Shown in pieces: positions 36,567-48,307 of a stretch of DNA of 64,000 nt; the first letter of the stretch is position 1; each line of letters starts with the position of its first letter. The position numbers and the translations under genes are program-made. The notes below the pieces were generated by a model that ran no database searches, had not been told where the DNA came from, and saw only the letters and a list, made by a program, of their open reading frames with translations. This DNA is from Siphonodentalium dalli (Eukaryota; Mollusca; Scaphopoda; Gadilida; Siphonodentaliidae): assembly GCA_032622095.1 (NCBI GenBank), contig CP136061.1, positions 124,880,754-124,944,753 on the forward strand, in the 5' to 3' direction.

Positions 36567-38545
36567 GGTCCAAAAAAAAGCGCCTACCCAACAATATCCC
36601 AAGCTTTTGTGGACTGAGAAGACTTAGACCAGAAAAAACCTATGCCTTGTGTTCACGCATACGACCTCGTGATAAATCATTTGTTCTGTATGACAAGATA
36701 TACTAAAACAATGGATGACACATGCATTGTCTAGACAACCTCGATCAGTTTTGCGTCTCTGCAAAAGATAGTGAGCCTGGCAAATTAGACTCTTCTGAAA
36801 CGAAAGTCCCCTGTGATCTTAACGTTATTGGAGTGAAAAATTCGTCGTGTCCAATTACTGGTCGCCCGGCGGACACTGCAGTATGGTTTGCCATGACACT
36901 TAACTGCAGATTGTGGCAATTAGTTTCATGCCATAAGTAGTGAATTGAGTGTGTCTGTCGATGGGAACTGACATTGTGTTCAATGAGTTATATTATTGTT
37001 ATCAGAAGAACTGATATTGACGTCCGCTGACGAGAGAGGTGTTGGTATCCAACAAACGTGTCCTGAGCAGAGATGGACGGATAATTGGCATTGGCTCATT
37101 ACACAGATATTGCGCATTAGTTTGAGTGAATTCATAGTGCACGTGCTCCCAACTGGGACAATAATAGTTTTTTTTTTCTCGTGGTGGATACAGGTGAATA
37201 CACTAATAAAATATAACTTAGCACGCAGCCACTGTTGTTATTCAAATAGTTTAACAACACTCGCCTGTCAACAATTATGCCAGCTCAGAATACAGTCTCA
37301 TACATTTGTCATGTATATAACTTCTTTAAAACAAACTTCCAGTGGTACAATCCTTCCCCATGCAGGTATGGATGTTTTCAAATTTTCGAATTTCCAATAA
37401 TGTTATTTGTTTCTGTTCATGAAATATTTCAGGAAAATAGTGCTTTAAATTTAGTTATTAATGTCATGCTGCTAGTACATAAATACATACATATCCCTTA
37501 AATAAAACAAAATTAGGCACGGGAATTTGTATAGAAGCCAATGGCATCTTACTCGGATGGCAAAACAAGAAACCATCATATGTCATATAACTATAGAATG
37601 AATGATGTGTTAAACATTAAAATGTCCACAAATAACAAAGGTCAATGTGTTAGCCCACGGTTATACAAAAACACCCAAGGACCGGTTGAAATTCACTGCT
37701 AAGATATTTTTATAATTCACCTGTGTGTACTTGGCCTGACACTCATGCGATCGCAGAAGGATAGCACAGCAGGAACTAGGTACGTATGCATTTATACTGA
37801 CATACGCTGACGGTCACGAACACACAAGTGTGGCTCTGTGTATATAACGCCATATTATTATAAAAAAAAATTTTTCGCAGATTTGGACGGATCGACCACA
37901 TCGGCCCGTTTCTTCCTAAGCTTCATCGAAAACAGGTGAGTGTTCCAAAAGTATCAGCCAGGTCACAAACGCAGACGTAACTAGAAACGAGGCTGATCAT
38001 CCACATAGTTACGTTATTAAACAGACAGCAGAGTCAAAACAATGGATTACTTTTTCTATAGAAATATTTGTATGCTACAATCATGTGCACTGTTGAGACC
38101 ACACTTTCTTATTTCAATTGTAGATTTACTTCTGAGATATTCGAACCAAGGGTCCCAAATGAGCTCTCTCCTCAGTTTGTAGTAACCTGATTCAGACCAA
38201 CACCACAAGAAACATATGTATACTGCGACAACAGCGGACATTTCGAAGTTAATAATTGTAACCGGTATTGGTGCCAAATTGTATATAAGCACTCGAAGTG
38301 TGAGGCATAATGTTGTAAATATATCTTCTCCTCGGCTTGTTTTTCGACGTTTTAAAATCGAACAGAAAGGGGTGCATGTATGCGATTCCTACCATTGTGT
38401 CTGCTTTGTACTACAACTTCGATTTGGCATTATTCTAGAATAATAAACGGTGGTCGCAATTCTGACAACACATTGCTGCAGAGGTCGTATACATTGTTAT
38501 AATACGACATATAGTCGAATAGGTAAAACTTGGAATAAGGATATA
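36567..38545. other. No supported gene
   Basis: Frames at 36722-36940, 36996-37400 and 38056-38443 on both strands show no recognised domain. The minus-strand frame 38056-38292 has one hydrophobic stretch only. Confidence 0.35.
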
Positions 38546-38702
38546 GTATATAAGCCCAACTTGGTACCTCTAGCCAAGTAAGCTACCGAGCACAACTCAC
38601 GCGAAAATAGATCTGAAATATTAAGATCATCAAAACTACCAAGCTAGTCATTAAGCCATGCACTTTCACTTCGTACTCGCCGTACTTGGCGCCTTGTCGG
38701 GC
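38546..38702 (+). promoter_or_regulatory. TATA-box core promoter with short leader-like frame
   Basis: A TATATAAGC box (38547-38555) lies ~110 bp upstream of ATG at 38658 (context AAGCCATGC). The frame reads MHFHFVLAVLGALSG and then TAA, TAG. It resembles the start of a secreted-protein signal peptide cut short. It could be a first exon, a broken gene, or chance. No donor site in good context follows, and the nearest acceptor-like CTCTATAG (38716-38723) is too close. Confidence 0.22.
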
Positions 38703-38939
38703 TAATAGTTTCTCCCCTCTATAGGACTATCGATAATCCAATTTCGCCTCTCGTACCAATTACAACCACGATGAACTAGGCTCCCGACATCGAATGGGAA
38801 GCGATCTCCCCATAGATGTCAACACGTTAGATATACCCATAGATACCCACAGTATATCGACCAATATCCACGCACTGTTTTACTCAGCTTCCACGAAGCT
38901 TCTGCCCAAACGAGAAAAAGGAGAGTACAACGGTATTGA

Positions 38940-39378
38940 TTAACCCTTTTAATACTACATGGCTTATCCAATATACAGTAATGCCATAATTAATCGGCTC
39001 CTTAACCACAGCAGAATTATGGGTAACTTTTCAGGATTTAGTCGGAAATATGGTATGTTGCCATTCATCGGAAAGCTCTCCCCGAGGGCTTTCCGATGAA
39101 TGGCAACAAGCCATATTTCCGACTAAATCCTGAAAAGTTACCCATAATTCTGCTGTGGTTAAGAAGTCGATTACTTAGGGCATTACTGTAGTTATACAAA
39201 TATATATTCATAGGGTTGTTATGGTAAAATGAAAAGACGACAGACAATATAATTTGCAGAAGGAATACTATTCATTGGTGGGAAATGTTCAGATAATTCT
39301 TGTAAGTTCAACAATTGTTGAACTTATTATTTGACATTTCCTAAGGGAACTATGAGTCTTTAGTTTAGAAAGTGTTAA
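38940..39378 (+). mobile_element. T MITE copy 4, carrying a mariner-type palindrome
   Basis: TTAACCCTTTTAATACT at left, TTTAGTTTAGAAAGTGTTAA at right. The insert at 38976-39188 lies ~35 bp from the left end. The distal part keeps GGTGGGAAATGTTCAGATAA and the GTTCAACAATTGTTGAAC hairpin. Confidence 0.75.
38976..39188. mobile_element. 213-bp palindromic MITE (mariner-type), copy 2
   Basis: CAGTAATGCC at left and GGCATTACTG at right, flanked by TA on both sides. The length equals copy 1 at 27067 exactly. The arms meet at AGCTCTCCCCGAGGGCT. The minus-strand frame 39065-39247 reads one arm. Confidence 0.9.
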
Positions 39379-39390
39379 ATGATATATAGG

Positions 39391-39556
39391 GAATACCTAC
39401 AGTTTTATTGTTTGAATACCGAAATATCTCATGAGTGTCTGGAAAGAAATATCGAATTTTCACGAGCGGCTGCAAGCCGCGAGTGAATATTCGATATTTC
39501 TTTCCAGACACTCATGAGATGTTTCAGGTATTCAAACAAAAATACTGTTGGTATTC
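39391..39556. mobile_element. Fold-back element FB2, copy 2
   Basis: GAATACCTACAGTTTTATTG and TCTCATGAGTGTCTGGAAAG are mirrored by CTTTCCAGACACTCATGAGA and CTGTTGGTATTC. The arms reach ~75 bp around GAGCGGCTGCAAGCCGC. It sits 12 bp after T copy 4. Confidence 0.8.
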
Positions 39557-40452
39557 TTTTTATTAAATGCACCTTATTAAACCTCAAATTTGCTAAGCTG
39601 TCGCGGCATTTTTCCTTTTAATATACAGCAATTTGAAGAATACTTCGTAATAATCGTAAGTGCACAATTACCTAGTTAAAGCACCAAGATTCGTGCACAG
39701 AAATGAAACACGGTTCATCCCACTTGTGTAAATATTTGTATTATGATGTTTAATGTTTGATAAGCTCTTCGTGTAACGGAGGAAAATAAAGGATATATAT
39801 ATGTGGTTTTCTTTGGAAAGTTTTTCGCTTGTTTTACTTCTGCCTTCTACTTACGGTGGTTCACCTGTGAAATGACGGATTAATTTATAAGAAATAACTC
39901 TTGTTTCGAATAAGTTTGCAGAAAATTGACTATAACACGCGGTTATAGAATTTGTTTTCAAATTTTTCGCTCGCATAAACCACCGGCAGGCTTCAGTGAA
40001 ATATAACGAAACCTATACCGTGACTTCCATAAGAAATATTTTATTGGCAAGCATATAATAAGAGGACATTCGCACAAAGGTATTGATTAAGAAAGTTTTC
40101 TTTTCCTCATAATCAGATATGTGCCATATGCAGGTTCCGTTCAACAACAATCAAGACCTCAAAGTGTCAGAACTTACAGCTCGATATTCTCCAAAATCAA
40201 CGCCGCTCTGTTTGTGACAAAGCAAGCATCGATTAGGACATAATTAGCTACGGTTTGGCTGTAGTGCTCTTTCAATTTATAGGACGGTACCCATGCAGTC
40301 AATGAGAGGGACGCATCGCAGACAATCTGTCGATGGGAAACGCAAGTACCTGACGCGTATACGATGGTGATTTCATTGATGATCTATGTATAATCATTAC
40401 AGCGTGAAACATTTATAGGCAGAATATTGGAGAGTGTGCCTATTGTTGCAGC
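39557..40452. other. No supported gene
   Basis: AT-rich sequence with no repeat or coding feature recognised. Confidence 0.35.
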
Positions 40453-40785
40453 GCCTATAAATCGGGCTATTAAACATTTTCCGTGCTTTAAGATTTCGAT
40501 TCATCTTGCGCGCACCAGCAGCATAGTATCTCTCGGTAGTTAGAAGTTTGTCGGTCTTTACTTGATATCTTCAATTTAATAACACTTGGACTTACTCTGC
40601 TAATGATAGCGGGGTATTAGTTGGATGAACGTGGATTAAGTTATTCTTGCTATTCCAACATCCACGGAAGGCAGTGAAGTGCTGTCGCAAAATTCGAAGA
40701 GTGATTTATAGTGGTGGCGAAAAGACATTTGTCCGTTGTTCGTTGTATTCTTGACTGTGATTATCTTGTTCGTGACGCGGTAAGT
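40453..40785 (+). promoter_or_regulatory. Candidate core promoter and noncoding first exon
   Basis: TATAAAT at 40456-40462, then ~320 bp without strong frames, ends at GACGCG followed by GTAAGT (40779-40784), a consensus 5' splice donor. This is what a noncoding first exon of a host gene would look like. No downstream coding exon was found, so it is only a candidate. Confidence 0.2.
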
Positions 40786-40849
40786 ACCAAACGTGATATG
40801 CGCCTGTCAATCGAGAGGTTTCGTAAAACTCAAGGACATAGTTACGAAG

Positions 40850-40917
40850 GTTTAGGGTACTAAGTCAGACGTTTAGGGTACAGCGTCGCAAGTTTAGGGT
40901 ACTGCGTCATACGTTTA
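40850..40917. repeat. 21-bp tandem repeat, ~3 units
   Basis: GTTTAGGGTAC recurs at 40850, 40871 and 40892 with GTC-rich spacers, and a partial GTTTA follows at 40913. Confidence 0.8.
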
Positions 40918-41212
40918 TATTTGCACTCGCACTGTGGAAAACGAAGGACGTTGGTTGCTCGAAATACGTCGCAGAAACAACTTTCAACGAGCTACGAGAA
41001 TATCGTTGAAAATTCGAGCTAAATGTTTTTTTAATATTTAAAAAAAATATATTTGATTTTGTTGCGTTCCATATAGAGTATTGAAGCAAATCAGCATATA
41101 TTTCTTAAATGGTGCTACGACATCGAATTATCCGTATTGTCTAACTGTAGCCGCAATGTCCTAACTGTTACAAGGGTATCAATTTCTTCGCTTGTATCAA
41201 CTAACTTCATTT

Positions 41213-41512
41213 AAAGATACAGTCACTCGGTCAATTGGTTTTGTTTTTATCATACAGCAATCACTTATCAAGCATAAGACAACTATTTTCAACTGGCGTA
41301 TTGAATACAAGATTATTACGTGTGTTATGCTTAATCTTACAAATCATGCATAACGATAATCTCACACGATTATCCATGTAATATAAGTAATTTTATTCGT
41401 CGTCGGTACTTTTGTGAAACGATTTTTTTAGTACATGAAATGGACTACTACGAATAGCTAACTGTATAGTCGTAGCTCTATTCGCAAGTTGAGAAACGTC
41501 CCATATGTATAT
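41213..41512 (+). repeat. Dispersed repeat R3, copy 1
   Basis: Shares AGTCAATT/GGTCAATT, CATACARC-ATCACTTATCAAGC, TGTTRTGCTTAATCT and CTACGAATAGCTAACTG with 45363-45905. Diverged and of unknown type. Confidence 0.5.
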
Positions 41513-41588
41513 ATATGTTATTGTGGCTGCACAATTGTTCTACTTGTGCATGGTTCAGACGTTTATGAAACTAAATTGCCTTGCTCTC

Positions 41589-41867
41589 TTAACCTTTTAT
41601 ATATACTAAATGGATTGCCCCATGCATTCAGTTATAACATTATGCATTGGAAAGTTATATTACTCATTTGTAGGGGTGTTAAGGTAATAAAAGCAGACGA
41701 CAGACAGACAGAAAAAAAGAAAGATAATACAAGATCAGAATGGTCCGATCATATTCGTAGAATTCGTCCAGATAATATTCGTCCAGATAATAAGTTCAAC
41801 AAACGACTTCCTGAACATGACACACGGTAACTACTCATCAATGAGTATTTAGTATAGAAAGGGTTAA
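41589..41867 (+). mobile_element. T MITE copy 5 (piggyBac-like), complete
   Basis: TTAACCTTTTATATATACTA at left and TTTAGTATAGAAAGGGTTAA at right. Interior has ATGCATTGGAAAGTTATATT and ACTACTCATCAATGAGTA. A short duplicated GTCCAGATAATATTCG block lies at 41765-41790. Confidence 0.8.
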
Positions 41868-42351
41868 GAAACTGATATAATAATAATCGGAAATATAAAA
41901 TTTCAGTATAATGTTTAAGAGCCATAATTGATTTTTAAAGCGAAGCATTTTCTTCTTAAGGCTATGGCTTTTAATTAAGGCTACACCACTTTTATTTGTC
42001 CGTATTTGCACACGAAGTGGCACTTTTAGATGCACGTTGACCAAGTATTATAGTCTATAAATTGCGGTCAAATGACGACTATCGATCATTCATGTCAACT
42101 GCTGACTGCGTAATGTCATTAGTATTCATTAGTACAAGCGCGAGAATATATGTGGAAACTATATTGATTAGTTACAGGTTATATATCCGGTTCATTAAAA
42201 AATTAACAACTCAGAGAATCCTGAGCGATATTAATGTTGGTACATGAACCGTATTGTGATTAACAATTAACAGAAATGGCATTCATGTGACATGTCTATC
42301 AAAATAAACTGATATCAATACTGCCCCTCTTAAACATTTTTGTATAGTATT

Positions 42352-42788
42352 AACAGACAGAACACAACGCGCATCTTAATCGAGAATCTTTTATCGAAAG
42401 AGTTGCGGATGGCACACGGATATATTTCACGATACGCGCGGGCGAAATGTAATTATGCGCCGTCCACAATGAGTTCGATAAAAGATTCGATATTATGATG
42501 CAAGTTTTGCTCTGTATTTATTCTACACCGTTGTCTCATATAAGTTCCATCATGTATGTCACCTTCATTGATACGAAAGCTGCCTTTAGTGTCTGATGAA
42601 TAACCAGTAATTGTTGGGGCATTCCCGAAACGGACCGTTGACGATAATGTACGTCATCTTCTTGACGACAACGTCAACAAGCATAGTTCCAGCTTGTATT
42701 CCACTAGCTAGGTATACCATAAATGTACTCAATGGCTGGGATTCCGTTGGATACATGTGTCTTGCGTCAATTGGTGTGGAATAAAAGA
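42352..42788 (+). repeat. Dispersed repeat R2, copy 2
   Basis: Second copy of 33754-34201. The hairpin arms are partly eroded here (GAGTTGCGGATGGCACACGG with CGCCGTCCACAATGAG). The tail ATGGCTGGGATTCCGTTG is conserved. Confidence 0.75.
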
Positions 42789-43828
42789 TATTATCGTGGA
42801 ATTATTCGGTGAATACAATCAATTAATTAGTATACAAACACTATACTCCGCTGGAATAAAGTAGCACTCAACTGAGATTGTCGAAAATTCCAACCACATT
42901 TCAGAGAACATAGCGTTTGAACTGCGCACAAATGTAAATATGTGTACATGTATTTACTACTTCATTAGGCGATAAACCAGCCGATTCTCCCAAGAATCAG
43001 CACGTTGTTGGCTAATAATAAGATTCGTTTTAAGTTCATAATTAGCGTAGAATCGCCTCATATTGAGTGCTATTATCGACTCATAATAACGTATTATAAG
43101 TTCATTTTGGGCGTACAATAACACGAATACCAATTCACGACTTATCCAGATGTACGCTCTTTAAAATGGATTGTGACTGTTGCCCGCGCCATAAAATGGA
43201 ATAACGGATATGTCCATGCACTATCGGCTTATTTGAGAATAAAATAATCCATTATGAACCTATGGAAATATTATAGGTCGATTACGAACCTATTTGCTCG
43301 AGGATTTGTTGGATAACCATTCGGCAATAATTCCGCAAACAAAAGTCACTTCATGTAATTCGTTTATAACAATGACGCCGTTTTCTGACAATTTGGATAT
43401 AAAATTTATGAAATAACTAATTTTGGCATAATTATTTTCTATTCCACTTTGAACCCCTCAGCGGAGTGGAATTCCCCATCACTTTAAACATTTTATTTTA
43501 AACATGTTATTAAACATATTATTAAACATGTCAAGCAGAACTCAATGAAAAGATACTTTAATATGTTTAAAGATCCCTCATTCGATTTGACAGAAAGTTG
43601 TTCAAAATGTTCTGCGACAATGTAAAGCTCATTTGGCACAATAATAAGTGGTCTCCATGACGGTTCTGTTATTTCGACGTCACGGGGCTGTCAGGACAAA
43701 ACGGTGTAACAGCTAGTCACACATATAAAACCAACGCTTCTTCCATGCAGTCGACGTCACCTATAACCAATAACACACATGCGTCACGGAGATACCGACA
43801 ACATCCAAAAATAATAGTTCATGGAGAC
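42789..43828. other. No supported gene
   Basis: A piece near 43045-43075 resembles one arm of the inverted repeat at 23976. A short ATTAAACATRTTATTAAACAT duplication lies at about 43500. Confidence 0.35.
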
Positions 43829-44250
43829 TTAAAGGCACGGGCGGCGTTCGTTGCAGAAATATTCATATTGTGCAAATCCCCATCAACAGAAGGAATATTA
43901 ACATATATAGTTTTGTTCATATGCCAAATATAATCAGTGCGTAAATAGTATATTGTCATCAAGACGTACGATGGTGTACGTAAACAAGAACCTGCTCCTG
44001 TTACAGAAGTTTTGCTTCTGTTCCATAGCACAGCGCAATTATATTGGTTAATCACTCACAAATTATATAAACGCTCTTTATTATCTCCATATAAGGAAAA
44101 CAGTAACAAATAACGCTCTTTATGTTTACGATATCGGATCTAAACAAAAGCCAGGTTCTGTAAAGTTTTTTGCTTTCGTTTACATATACAAAGGAAAAGC
44201 ATTTGACAATAACATACTGTTTATGCCATATTTCTGATTGGTATAAGAAC
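43829..44250 (-). mobile_element. F1 MITE copy 5 (subfamily B), truncated
   Basis: Inverted relative to copies 1-4. It starts TTAAAGGCACGGGCGGCG and keeps both CGCTCTTTAT modules, but similarity ends near 44250, so the far terminus is missing. Confidence 0.8.
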
Positions 44251-44817
44251 GTGTCAAATACATGCAGAATTTCTGCAAGTAAATATATAATGGTATTATA
44301 ATTAGCTGAATTTACATTCGATAAGTCTACTGTGTATATTAGTTATGTCTTTCTATCTGTCGTGATCTTGCATTCAATGTCCATATATCAGGTATGGCTC
44401 AATTGGTCGATATATCTACATGTATACCATGCATTCCGTCAAGTTGTATGGCGTGTTAAATATTTTTTTAGTTTAAAACACGTATGTTATTACTTATGTC
44501 CTCTAAGCTATATTTTTTTTATTGACTGCCTGTAATGAGATAGGCGCATATGAAAAAATCGAAATAAAACACATCATTATGTTTGCGTATATACTCAATA
44601 TAGTGAATCGAAGCAACGGACGTTCAAAATATGTCAATTATTCGTATTTTATTAACGGAGAAACATCCCACATTTTTCTGGGAAAATATTCGTAATTTTG
44701 TCATTCAGTTGACGTATGCTGAGCGCGGACTTATAATCGATCGATACTATTAACACTTTGAGTGCCGGCTCCCACTCAATTACATGCAAAAAAGTACGAG
44801 ATAACTCGTAGTTGGCG
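44251..44817. other. No recognisable feature
   Basis: A weak TGGCTCAATTGG (44395) resembles a pol III box A without a matching box B. Confidence 0.35.
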
Positions 44818-45049
44818 CTCAACATGCCCTTTCTACACTAAATACTCATTGATAAGTAGTTATCCCTTAGGTTGTTTGTTAAACTTTTTATCTGAACATG
44901 TGCCTCCAATGCATATGATTCCTTCTGCACTTTCTATTGTATGTCGTCTGCTTTTATTTCACGAACACCTCTACGGAGGAATAATTGACTCTTCCAATAT
45001 ATACTTTTATAACTGACTGGGAGAATCCATTTAGTATAGAGCGGGTTAA
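44818..45049 (-). mobile_element. T MITE copy 6 (piggyBac-like)
   Basis: Reads CCCTTTCTACACTAAATACT at the left and ATCCATTTAGTATAGAGCGG then GTTAA at the right, with ACTCATTGATAAGTAGTTAT and TTATAACTGACTGGGA inside. Confidence 0.7.
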
Positions 45050-45362
45050 ATGCGAAGATACATTGGACAATGGTCGCAGGTTAAGTCCGATACGAGACGG
45101 GATAATCCGGTATTACGATGGAATCCTATATCACTGCGTCACAACAAGTACACGTGAACCGACATAACGTGGATTTTATTGCTATGGAATTATTGGAATA
45201 ACTTGGAAATGGAAACTTTCTGACAGTAGAGAACTGACAGTGATAGATTTACAGTTACTTTTAGTGTACTACGTCATCCAAGTATGCACACGTTCCAACT
45301 GTCGCCATGATAAGATAGGATAGGATAGAATATCAATTTCTAAGGTTTGTACAAAAAACTAA

Positions 45363-45905
45363 ATTAAAGATATACAGGTACGCAGTCAATTATTGTCGTT
45401 GTGTCATACAACTATCACTTATCAAGCCTCGCTGCCTCGGTCAACTATACCCTCAATTTCCCGATTGAGTTGAATATTATTGTACATGTTGTGCTTAATC
45501 TGGTAGATTGTGCAAAGCGAAAAATGTGGCCGTATTCAGTAATCATAATCGTTGTCGTTATTGTTGCGAAACTAATTTGTTGTTTCGACCCGAAATTGAC
45601 GACTACCGCAACATATCCTCATGCAAATAGGTTCGTAGTAGATGTAAATATTCACATAGGTCCATAATTGACGGATTTGATTATGAAATAAGCCCATATT
45701 GAGCGTATACCACGGCCGCAGTGAAAACACATTATAAAGAGCGTGAATCTGGTAAGTCGTGTCGATGAAAAACTGTAAATTAAATAATGTCAATATCATT
45801 AAAATACGTCCGTTATGTGCTTATTTTCACGAGAACAGGCTGACTACGGATAGCTAAACGCAGTCGTATTTATATCCGTGAGTTGCGAAACCTTTCCAAT
45901 AAGTC
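45363..45905 (+). repeat. Dispersed repeat R3, copy 2, with ~245-bp insert
   Basis: Follows 41213-41512 until about 45590. It then carries an extra segment containing GCAGTGAAAACACATTATAA (also seen near 23898), and resumes with CTACGGATAGCTAAACGCAG. A (GATAG)n-like run precedes it at 45309. Confidence 0.45.
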
Positions 45906-48307
45906 AATAGAATGGACATAAGTGAGTACAGTGGTGGCCTCTCCATATTGGTAAATATCGGAGTTTCGCGATTTAGATGTACAAAATGCAACAAGAGCAG
46001 CATCACTCCACTTAATATGTGACCACCTATTTTGTTTTGAATATCGTCTGCCTATATATATCTTTGGCCCAATATTCTACTAAAGCACCAACACCAAAGA
46101 GTTGGCATGGTTTGTTTCATTGGAGTTTATCATATTTTAAACCGTTAGCGGTCATATCACGCGTTGTCAGTTTTACGGGGGAACAAAATAGTACATGCAG
46201 GGGGGTAATTTCAGAAGTAAATCACTTCACGGTTTGTCTATGTCAGCGACCCATCAAGCGCAATTGCAAACTTGGCCAGATATATGAATCTGGTTATCAT
46301 CTCTTTGCGCGGTGAAAAATCGGCGCCTATCGGGATTCTAAGCATATTTGCCACCATTGAGCGGGCTATGGCAGGCTTAACTCGTCTCATAAACATTAAC
46401 AATTAACCATTGCATGACTGGAGCTTCTTGAAATTTTGCGAAAACCCTGTACCAAAGCATTCTCTTGAATATGCCAGTCTCCGAGAGGGAGCCTCGCATA
46501 TATAACCCAATTCACTGACCTTACACTAGTTACATTGTAAGCAATGCGGTGCATCCATTCTCTTATCTACACGAGGCTCCTAATGATGGGAGAATATAAT
46601 ATATAAGATACTAGTAAAACACTGACACAGGATATTTAATGCTGTACCAGCTAGCTCCCGTCATGAAAGGGTTTTTAAAAGTTAATTATACCGAATGCCG
46701 ACTAATTAATTACGTGTAACTAAAATTACGGTTCACGTATACCGTCAAAGGTTCAGTCGTTGCATGGTGGTAGTTGCAGACTGTGTTGTCTCCTGTTGGG
46801 CCGCAACGTTCGATGATTAGGAATACAATGTATAAGTGATTGGATGATGATAGACTTAGAATCCTTCTTTGAGAAAAACAAGTAGGAAAAAGGATATATC
46901 GTGGCGGCTTTCTTGCGAAATTACATGACGTCGGCAAAACGCTACCTAATTGTTTGCAGACAAGAACCACCGTATACAACTAAGAGTGATCTACAGTCAC
47001 GTCGTGTCTTTCTTTCACACAATGATGTAGCTAAGTGCAGTTGACACATTTCAGAATAAAGCCGACACGAGTTGATATCTATTGTACTCACAATAAGCGA
47101 GACATGTTCCTGCTGTGTCTGCGTTGTAACTATAAGTAACAAGCGTTATTTTCAATAGTCTATATCCTTGAGTGTATCTAGTTTGGTCCAATTTCGAAAA
47201 TCACTCTTCGTAAGTATACGGTAATGCTCGTCATTTGACTCTATAACCAACGTCTCTGGACCCGACGTTGATTACATATATAGAGGCGGTAAATTGATTT
47301 TCACAACTGCCCTTCGATTGTTATTGAGACTCAGTCCTGACTTGGAGATTTTCTCACATAGCAACATTCTTCGCCTGATTGATGAAACCTGGACATATGT
47401 TCAATAGTATGTATCTTGGGATGTGGTTTATCGGGGGTTTTAACCGCATGCTCAAATTACATAATAGCTGGGTTGCACGACGTAGCATAAGAATTTGGCT
47501 GAGTACTTATGAGTTCGTTATCAATGCCAAAGATTAACCAGTTTCCCTAACATTTGTGGTGGCCCAATATTCACCCCTGACTCGGAAGGCATGATGGCAT
47601 GCTGGAATATTGTTACGATATAATTATATACATGTATATACGTCGCATCACGGAGATGACTGTAGATACGTTTGGTGAAGTCCGCGACACGTGTTAACGA
47701 AGTTGTTTCTCTTACCCAACCTCAATTCCTGAATCGTGACGGCACTATTTTATGAGCTTTAAAACACACCATTTTATATGCGCACAATACTCAGTGCGGA
47801 CATCTAACACACGACACACGGACGTATATATAGCCGCGGCGACTGTGAGCCATAATGTCTGACTTGAATTCCGATGGATATGACCTCCACGCATAAGTCG
47901 AACTCAATATTGTATACAATACCATCATATTGGCGAGGTGATATCGGCTAGCACGCAACAAAGGAAAGCAGCCACATAACATACTTTCTTTCGCGAAAGG
48001 AAATCGCATAAACCGAGAAGGCATACTCAAATTACTAAAATGAAGATTAAAATCCATGTTTTGTGTTATGATGTCTGCAGTTCTCAAATCCGTTCTTTTG
48101 AAGTGACTTGATCAATGTTGTAATGGAACTCATGATAAATGTCACCTTTATCATTGACTTTTATGATTCTCCCCGGTGCGTGAATCCTCAGCCCTAACAG
48201 TCGTGACAATTATGTAAGGCATATTCGCGAAATACTTTCCCCAGAATGTGACGGCGCCACAAACATACATTCCCGTAACATTACCATTTAACGATATAAT
48301 GATGTCT
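45906..48307. other. No supported gene
   Basis: Frames at 46019-46315, 46710-46979 and 47791-48087 have no recognised motif. GGAGCCTCG / CGAGGCTCC near 46489 and 46571 form a short inverted pair. Confidence 0.35.
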
